Source: Leptasterias polaris
Lineage: Eukaryota; Echinodermata; Asteroidea; Forcipulatida; Asteriidae
Reading direction: 5' to 3'
Assembly: GCA_037783415.1 (NCBI GenBank)
Contig: JAZGTN010000003.1
Span: 766,501-830,500 of the forward strand
DNA: 64,000 nt
A program made the position numbers and the translations under genes. Each line of letters begins with the position of its first letter. The stretch's first letter is position 1. The notes below the pieces were generated by a model that searched no databases, was not told the DNA's origin, and worked only from the letters and a program-made list of their open reading frames with translations. This document shows, piece by piece, positions 25,601-34,600 of the stretch.

Positions 25601-28600
25601 AGCACTTATCATTCTATATTTCCAGACAGCTTTTTTGACATTTTTGATTTATGAAACTTATTTGTGTAACACAGGGTTAACAAGGTGCTGCGGCGCATTC
25701 AGAAACACTGCAGCGCACCCCTTCTCTTAATGATAAGTGTAACTGGGTTCTTTGATGTGCATTACACAACACATGGGACCAACAGCTTTATGCACCGTCC
25801 AAAGGATGAAGCAATAATGGTTAAGTGCCTTGCTTATTGACAGAAGTGTCATGACCGGGACTCAAACCCGCACTCTGCTGATCAGAAACACCCGAGCTTG
25901 AGTCCAGTGCGCTTGACCACTCGGCCACAACACGCCATGTTTACATGCCTTCTGTTTTGGTGTCCAATTCATGTGTGTTTACACGTCATTCAGCTTTAAT
26001 TGGTTAAAAAGAGCCCCTGCTTATTGCAGTGTTCAAGTGAACCTTTTTTTATGAATTCAAATTGTTGGTCCAAGATGCCTGTAGTAGTGTGTTCACTGTC
26101 CAACCTAGATGTCTGTACACTTTTTATAAATCTCATAGGACGCATGATCATTATCGTGCATCGCTGTAGGACAAAACTAAATTCAAGTTTAGTATTTGAA
26201 GATTTGTTGGAATGAGTCCCTTCAATTGAAGGAAACTTGATTCTATCTTTTTGTTTCTTTCCTCCGCCCCACTCCCTCCCCTCCTTCCTTCTCCACTCCC
26301 CTACCCCACCCCTAAATCCTGTCTGTACAGTCAACCAGTAAAGCAGCAGGCATTTTGCAGCAGGAGACCAAGCAGAAAGATGCAACGATTGAAGCTCTGA
26401 GACAAGAGAATAAGCTACTCCAGGAGAAGGCCAAACAGGTATTCACTTCAAATTTACAATCCTTGAAAGTTTCTATTCATCAAGTAACCCTCTCGTCACC
26501 AAATTGTTTTGACATAAACAACCGCTGGTGACGGAAAATGGTTCGACTACTCAATCGTGAAGCACACATTTTTACACAACAGAAAGATTTCTGTGAAAGG
26601 CCATTTTTACAAACTCTATTATCACCTTGAAGATAAATACTACAACATTTCTTTCTTATTGACTTTCCTTTCATATAGCTGAAAAAACATAAATGTTCCA
26701 AGTTCTTGGTCTTTCTTTCCTCAGTGTTATCTGTAAACTCAAACACAACTATATGGTGCTTCGTAGCTGCTTTAATAGCATTTTGGATCTTTCCACTCCA
26801 ATTTGCAGGGATTGCAACCTTATTTTATTTTACCATCATTGAAGAGATCTGACCTTTCTTTTTCCAATGATGGTAAGTTTGGGAATAGAGGGTGAACATG
26901 GACAAACTACAGCTTTATAACAAATGGTCTTTGTGTTCAGTCTGGAGTGTTATTTGTGTGTGTAAGTTTGGTTTGCTAAATTTGCCAATGGTAAGGTAGA
27001 GGGGGTATGAGTGCAGTTGACTAAAGTCGCCTATGGTAAGGAAAGGGTCAATTGAACAATGTTAATGCATCATCTCCCATTACAATCATCAAGTATCTTT
27101 CTTTGGTAGCTCAGCAGGCTAAAAATCTCAATCACAAGATGGAGGATGAGCCGTCATCATTATTCATTTTTTTGCAACAACTAGGGGGTTCAGTTGGTCG
27201 GCGAATCTCAGTCCCCTGCTGTTTCTCCTGCCTTATAAGGAGCCAAATGACCTGGTAGCAACCCCTTAAGCCAGAGTTTTTTATTGACCATATATTCCCA
27301 TCATAAAGTACACAAGGCCAATGGTCCATGTATGTTTGTACGATTATGTAATGTCTCGCAGAGGTTGTCATAATGTTGTCTCTGCCAATGTGTTTCTTTT
27401 GAACATTCACACTTTTTCCCTGATGCTGTTGGGCACTATAAAAAACAGCTACATATCTTTGAACTTTCTCTCGTTTCTCCATTGAATTCTTTGTAGCTTG
27501 CACTTGTGCAGAAGGCCCTCAGTCAGTTGGAACAAACCTACAAAAGAAATGAGGCAGGTTCCAGACAGCGTGTTCACGACAAGAGAGAGTTAGCGATCAA
27601 GTCTGGTAAGCCTTGAATTCAAGGCTACAATTGAGATACTGTAAAACCTGGTTCATACCTCATGCAAAAGCAAATGCGACGCAATTTGTAACCAATGCGC
27701 TGTTTTCCAATTGTGGCGCAAGGAAATTCGCTTCGCTTTAGCAATTTATGTGAAGTATGACCCAGCCTTATGTGTGCTACTTCTCTAAAAGCACTAGTGG
27801 CTGATTAGAGTTCAAACCCGCTGAGTAGCAGAATCTGGTTACCAGCTGAAATGTTTTGTAATGTGGACTGCTTGTGCCCGGTTCCCTACTAGCAATATTA
27901 TTTGAAAAGCAGCTGTAAGATGAGTACTGTGTTCTTTTATAAGGCACATTTCCTGGTAGCAATTTATGGTTAAGTGTCTTGCTCAAGGACACAGGTGTCA
28001 TGACAGGGATTTGAACCCAAAGCCCGATGACTAGGCCAATAGAACTCGAGTCTGATGCACTAGATCGCTCGGCCGTGACACTCCAAAACTTTTGTCCCTG
28101 CCTGTCTTCAACAATTTTTGTTTACATACTAAATATTTTAAAAATATTTTTTTTATGGGAAGTTGCTCGGTTTTCTTTAGGCTGTCCCTCCCTCTTCTAT
28201 GACCCATCCTCCACAATTGGGTACATATTTTGGCTGAATTGGATGTTCTAAGTACTGCAGCCAAGGGAACATGCTTTGTTTTCTGTATTTCAGGTGAAGT
28301 ACCAAAGGCAGTGATGGACTTTCAGAGTCGACTCAAGCAAATAGGGGAAGAGATCGACAATAAGAAACTCAACATTCTCAAGATACAGCAGCAGCAGAAA
28401 CAAGTTCAAGGAAGGACAAAAAACAGGTAAGGAACTCGCCTGTCTTTACTAAGCATGCTTGGTGAAAATACTAGAGGGGCATGTAGCATCTTTATCACTA
28501 TCTTCCTGTTGAAGTGGGTGATTTAAATGATTGTACTCCTCCCCAAACAGTGACAGAGAAAAGTCTACTCTTTCCAAACCAACGTTCAACCGTGCTTTGA

Positions 28601-31600
28601 AACCCATTCTTCAAGCAACATTGTTGTACCAATCAATCACTTTTGTTTTGTTTGTGTAAGTTTGCCCCAAGCAAGGCTAAGACCACCCTCAATGTTTCAT
28701 CATTATTTTTAAAATATGTCTTTAGTGCTGAGAGCAGAATGCAAGAGGCTGAGTTGGAGTACCGTGTGACCCAAGAGGAGACATCGATGGTGACGCTGCA
28801 GCAGCAGCAAGCTGAGGTCTTGGCTAAACTAGAAGTGGCTCTAGTGGACCACCAAGCTGCTGCAGAGAGGGTAAGAATCCACTGTCCAATTGAAGGCAAA
28901 CATCTTATGGCATACCTTAACTAGGGCTTGTAGCTCTACATTTTTACTGGACCAGAAATTCTTTTTCACACGACCAGAAACAAAAAGAGAAATTCTTTCT
29001 ACACAGTTTGGAATTCGCTTCCAGTAACTGCCTTCCCTGCCTCTCATTACCTGTCCCAATTCAAATGCAACATCAATAGTTGTCTTTATGATGTACTCTT
29101 TTCTTACCCCCTCCTGTTCAGATACTTTTTTAGCTTAAAACTAATTCATAACCAAACCTGTCTAGAAAAAGTCAGCGAATATAAAAACTGATTTTGGGTT
29201 GAACAAAGAAAAATTGACTAGAGCAGGATTTGAACCAACGAATATAAAAACGTTACGGTGTAGTACTCTGATCAAAATATTGTTGGTCTAATAAAAGTTC
29301 CAAGCCACATAATGGAGTTGAATTTTAGGTGTACTTTGACCTTTGACTTGTGCTGAAGCCCCCCGTTTTGGTAATTCTTTTTCAGAACAAGACCAAAACC
29401 CAAGCCTTGTTCCAACACCTGCATTCAGATGAGCGTTACCTTGTTTACACCGTGGGACAGACTAAAGTCAAGAACGGCTGGGACTTCAGCCTTGCTGCGA
29501 ATCAAAGTGGTAGAGGTGCTGTGGTACAACGATGCACTAAAGATGCTGGGTTGAATATTGGAGACAGGTATGGGCTGATAGCGTTTTGTGTCATATTGAT
29601 GTCCTATTTGTTATGTACAGGCCTGGAATTTCATCTTTGGGAGGGCAGAGCCATTTTCATTTTGCGAATGGAACTTCTGATGGAAAATCTTAAAGTCTAT
29701 AGGAAACTTTTGAAGGGGCACCAAGGCCAAGACCAGGCAACAGCGGCCATGGCCTCAGTGGCCCCTGTGTAATTCTGGGCCCCATGTCCCATGTGGTGTG
29801 TAAAGCACGTAGAAGAACCCAGTTACACGTATCGGTAAGAGAAGTGGTTTGCCCTGGTGTTTGTGGCAGTGGCTTCCGAGTGCACTGCAGCACCTTGTAA
29901 ACCCTTATAAGCTGATACATAAACGTTTCTCATGATTTATAAACTTCAAAACCTGTCTAAAAATTGTTCTCTTTGTTTAAGCGCCTTAAAGCACCTTATT
30001 GGTGGATACGTTGTGGATATTGGTGGATACGTTGTGAATATTGGTGGATACATTGTGAATATTGGTGGATATAAGACTCCAGTTATTAGTTCATTTTATT
30101 GTTGTTATTTTTATTATTATTAGATATAAAGGTACGGAAGGGAATTAGGTAGGGAGAGATGCCACTAAGCAAACTTGATTCATCCAGTAGATAGATTTAT
30201 GACAATTGTGTTACACTCCTTCAGATTGGTGGAGCTCAACGGAGAGAACGTCACCACCACTTCGCTATCCGAGATCAAGCACACCCTTAGCAGTCAGGCA
30301 AAGCTGCAGATGGTGCTACTAAGGGAAGGAGCTGGTGGGGAGGACCAAGAAGAGCTATACAGACTCCAGCAGCGGCTGGATGCAACGCAGAGTGTCAATG
30401 ATAGGCTACAGGAGGACATCACGAGGTTTGTGTGCTTGCTTGAGTAGCAGGGGTAGTGTCACAGAGAAACCGCCATTTTTGAGTTGTAGTGACCTTGTAT
30501 ACATTTTGCCTTGGTGGCTATTTTCCTTTTAGGAGCAAATAATTGATGGATGTCTTAGTAACATAACATTTAGCCTTTAGTTACAAATTTGACATTTAAT
30601 TGTGTGGAGCACTTTAGATACGTGCCCAAATTGAAGCAATTGTAAATTGCAATAGCTAATTTCAACTTATGTTTTTATGACCAGTGTAAATGATAATTTT
30701 GATGTGAGACACCGTGGAGAAAAACCCTCAAAAAGCAGGATTATTTGTCCGAGTGGATATTTCTTATGGTATTTGTTGAATCCTTTAATTGGATAGGTTT
30801 TGGTTCTGACGGGTAGGTTTGAGCCTGGTGAGCAGTTCATGAGAATGAGAAGCGAATTCTACGTCATTGTCCCTTGGTAGTTACAGACTTTGCAGCAAAA
30901 AATTCTTGCATCACATGTAATTTTGCCCGAGTTGGGCAAGGTTCAACTCTGCAACACTCACTAAGCTACAATCAGTCAAATAACTCTGCAAACAGACTCA
31001 AAGCTACAATCAGTCAAATAACTCTGCAAACAGACTCAAAGCTACAATCAGTCAAATAACTCTGCAAACAGACTCAAAGCTACAATCAGTCAAATAACTC
31101 TGCAAACAGACTCAAAGCTACAATCAGTCAAATAACTCTGCAAACAGACTCAAAGCTACAATCAGTCAAATAACTCTGCAAACAGACTCAAAGCTACAAT
31201 CAGTCAAATAACTCTGCAAACAGACTCAAAGCTACAATCAGTCAAATAACTCTGCAAACAGACTCAAAGCTACAATCAGTCAAATAACTCTGCAAACAGA
31301 CTCAAAGCTACAATCAGTCAAATAACTCTGCAAACAGACTCAAAGCTACAATCAGTCAAATAACTCTGCAAACAGACTCAAAGCTACAATCAGTCAAATA
31401 ACTCTGCAAACAGACTCAAAGCTACAATCAGTCAAATAACTCTGCAAACAGACTCAAAGCTACAATCAGTCAAATAACTCTGCAAACACTCACTAAGCTA
31501 CAATCAACCTACTCCGCCGCGACACAACCTTGCCTCAGTTGGACAATTTGGTGGGGAACAACTATTTTTGAAACGACGTTGCGAAGTTTCCAATACTTAT

Positions 31601-34600
31601 CCATTTCAGACTCCTATCTTAATTTTTGGAGCATCACGGCAGTATACATGGCAAAATGAACGATGACACATGTGATGTGTGCTCCACCAATCAAATTACA
31701 AGGATCTGTGTGTGTGTGGTTTATAAATCCAATCATTATGTAACTTTACATTTAAGGATGGGATTCAGTTTTTTTCATGCCGATAGTGAATTTCTGCTGT
31801 TTATTTGTTTGCAGGTTGAAGGACTTTGAATCTCAAGCAAGGCAAGCAGCTCAACTACAGAGCACAGTACAAAAACTTCAGACTCAGGTACAATGGCAAC
31901 ATTAAATGCTTCAACATTGGTTTAACTTAATTATCTGCGGTACCCGCTACTGATTATAGGATTTGAGCATTCATGTACATGTAGCTCTGGTCACTTGGCA
32001 CGCTCGGTAGTCTAACAATGAAAACGCTCTATATCTATATCATAGAGCTGCTTAAGCAAAAAAAGTTGCTGAGCACAAAAACCATTTTGCTTACCAGATT
32101 TAGCAAACAGCATGTCGCGTGTACCATTTGTGACTGGTATCCTGCTCATTTTCGCTAGGGAAAATGTTAAGCACATTTTTCTGCTTAAACAGCTGTATGA
32201 AATCGGGCCATGATGCTGGACAGAGCATACTGGAGCCACACATACTCAAACGAGAGATCATATCCACATAGTGTTACCGCAAAACCTAACCTTGTTGCCA
32301 ATTCCACCCAGCAAACCTTCAAGTCTTGTCTGGGGTCGATTTCACAAAGCACTAAGACTAATCTTAAGATGAGTTGTCAATATTACCATAGTGATTTGTA
32401 TTGTGACATCACACTCTGCTTAGCAATTAGGATTGATTCGCAGTTAAGATAAATCTTGGCTTTTTGTGAAATCGAGCCCTGGACATGTTTTGGTTTTTAA
32501 CCTTACACCACTGTGTGATTAACACTGTTTACTCAGTCTTGGGGGGGGGGGGGGGGGGGGGGAACCCACAGGCTACTCGAGTGGGATTCAAACCCCAAAT
32601 CGTTCAGGATACCAGACTCATATTGTACATGATATATGGTATTTTGGCTGGTAACCTTAGTCTGGAAATCATAATTGGTCCCCTGTGAAAATGAGTCCAG
32701 GACTTCATGTTTCCAACAGGGCCTGTGTCAGTGTATTAATAATAATAATAATAATAATTAAAAACTTGTAAAGCGCCATCTATCTAAGACTAAACTTATT
32801 CCGAGGCGCATAAAAACCAAACAAAACAAAAAACAGAGAGAGTAACAAAAAAGATTACAAATTACGTAGCTTAGAAAGAAATAAGAGCACATTGAATAAA
32901 ACAGATTTACATAAACGTGTCGGCAAAAACAAGTGGAAAAAATAACAAACAGAAAGTCAATCATAAGAAATATTGAATAGGTGAGTTTTTAGCAATGTTT
33001 TGAAAATGTCCAGAGACTTTGTAGCTCGGATATGTAAAGGAAGAGAGTTCCAGAGAGTGGGTGCAGATACAGAAAATGTGCGAACGCCGTTGGAAGTGGT
33101 TGTTTTAGGGACAGTTAAAAGAAGTTGGTTTGTAGAGCGAAGATTGCGAGTTGGCGTATATGGTGAGAGAATTTCTTTGAGATAGGGAGGAGCCCTATCA
33201 TTCATAGCTTTCCAGGCAAGCAAAATGATTTTGAATTTAATTCTTTGACAGACTGGGAGCCAGTGAAGACTTGTCTCTCATTTTAAGGGCACATTTTTGA
33301 TAGTCTTCTTTTTTGTGTAGCTTCACGAAGCAGAGATGAGGTCGGCTGAATTTGCGCAGCAACTCAGAGACGGTGACGAACAAGATCAGACTATGCAGCA
33401 GATTCGTGATGATAGACATAAACTACAGGTTGGTCAGACTATCAGAGCAGTCTGGTGTAGTGATTTCTTCCCTCGCCTTTCAGCTCTCGGACCCCGGTTT
33501 AAGTCCCACCTGGGGTACTATGTGGATTGGGTTTTCAGTCCCTACCTGATTGTTTGGGTTTCCCCTGGAACAATTCTTTAGGGTATTCCTCCCAAATCTA
33601 AAACTGCAACTTTCTTCGTTGTCTTAGTATAGTGATTAAGTCCGCATTTCTGAAAATCCTTGGCTTCACAGCCAGAATAAATAAATAAAAATGTAAAAAA
33701 ATAAATCAGAGGGTCAGATCGTGTCTGGTTCTAGTGAGAGAGAATCAATTTCTGGTGGCTGAGTCATCAGAGTGTGGGTTCGAACCCCAGTCATCTCACT
33801 TTAAGAAGGCGATTTGCAATACAGTGCGCCCTCTACAGTTTGCCCCAGGAGAGGTCATTTTTGGCAGTGCATCATGGTAAAAGGTTAACAAGTTTTGAGG
33901 CGTCTCTCAGGTGAAGAGAAGCCATACAGGCATGACAAGTTTATACATGGTTTGCAAAGCAGAAAGGCCTAACTTTTTCTGTGTGTTTTGGGCATAAGAT
34001 GGTAAAGGTGCTTGACTGCCCATGCACTGCTGAGTTGTGATTGCTTTTAGTCCACCGCTTTTGGGGATTAATGTTTCCTCTAGGTGAACTGTAGAGGATG
34101 CACTGTACTTTGAATTGCTTGTATTGCTTCTCTTCACCCCGGAGTAAATGTATAACTGTTACGGCAGAGATGGTTTTTGTGATTTACCTTGGTGCGCTAC
34201 ATACTTGCCAGTGCAGGCTGCTGTATACTCTCCAGGGAGCTGAGATGTTTTTTAGTTAAGACAAAGTGATTATATTATTATAGCTTTTAAGAATAATTCG
34301 TTTGGTAATTTCATTTTGTTTAGATGGAGGTGATTAAGTTGAAGGAGACTATCTGCAGACTGGAGAACACTCTAGATGAAAAGGTGAGGATAGCAAAGTC
34401 ATCTTTTGACTCCATGAGAAAGTTTCAGCATCTATGTGGCGTGGCGTGTCATGGCCGAGTGGTTAAGAGCACCGGACTCGAGCTCTGCTGTTTCTGATCA
34501 CCACTTGTGGCCTTGAGCACGATACTTGACCATAATTGTTTTGTCCTTCGGATGGGACATTAAGCTGTACGTCCCGTGTACTAGGATTGGCAGTGCACGT

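Noticed and set aside
25996..26385. 129-codon minus-strand open frame
   Set aside because: It is antisense to a real exon and its C/T-rich acceptor tract; composition explains it.
30963..31494. Regular 38 bp repeats resembling a CRISPR array
   Set aside because: The copies abut with no unique spacers and lie in an animal intron; it is a minisatellite.
32540..32562. Poly-G run as a functional G-quadruplex
   Set aside because: It is a plain homopolymer, one of several in the window, and prone to assembly error; no further support.
34442..34520. tRNA gene-like A and B boxes (also near 8.6, 22.6, 25.9, 28.0, 33.5, 54.9, 57.1 and 59.0 kb)
   Set aside because: Anticodon and acceptor stems are not intact and each is followed by a shared SINE body, so these are SINEs and not tRNA genes.
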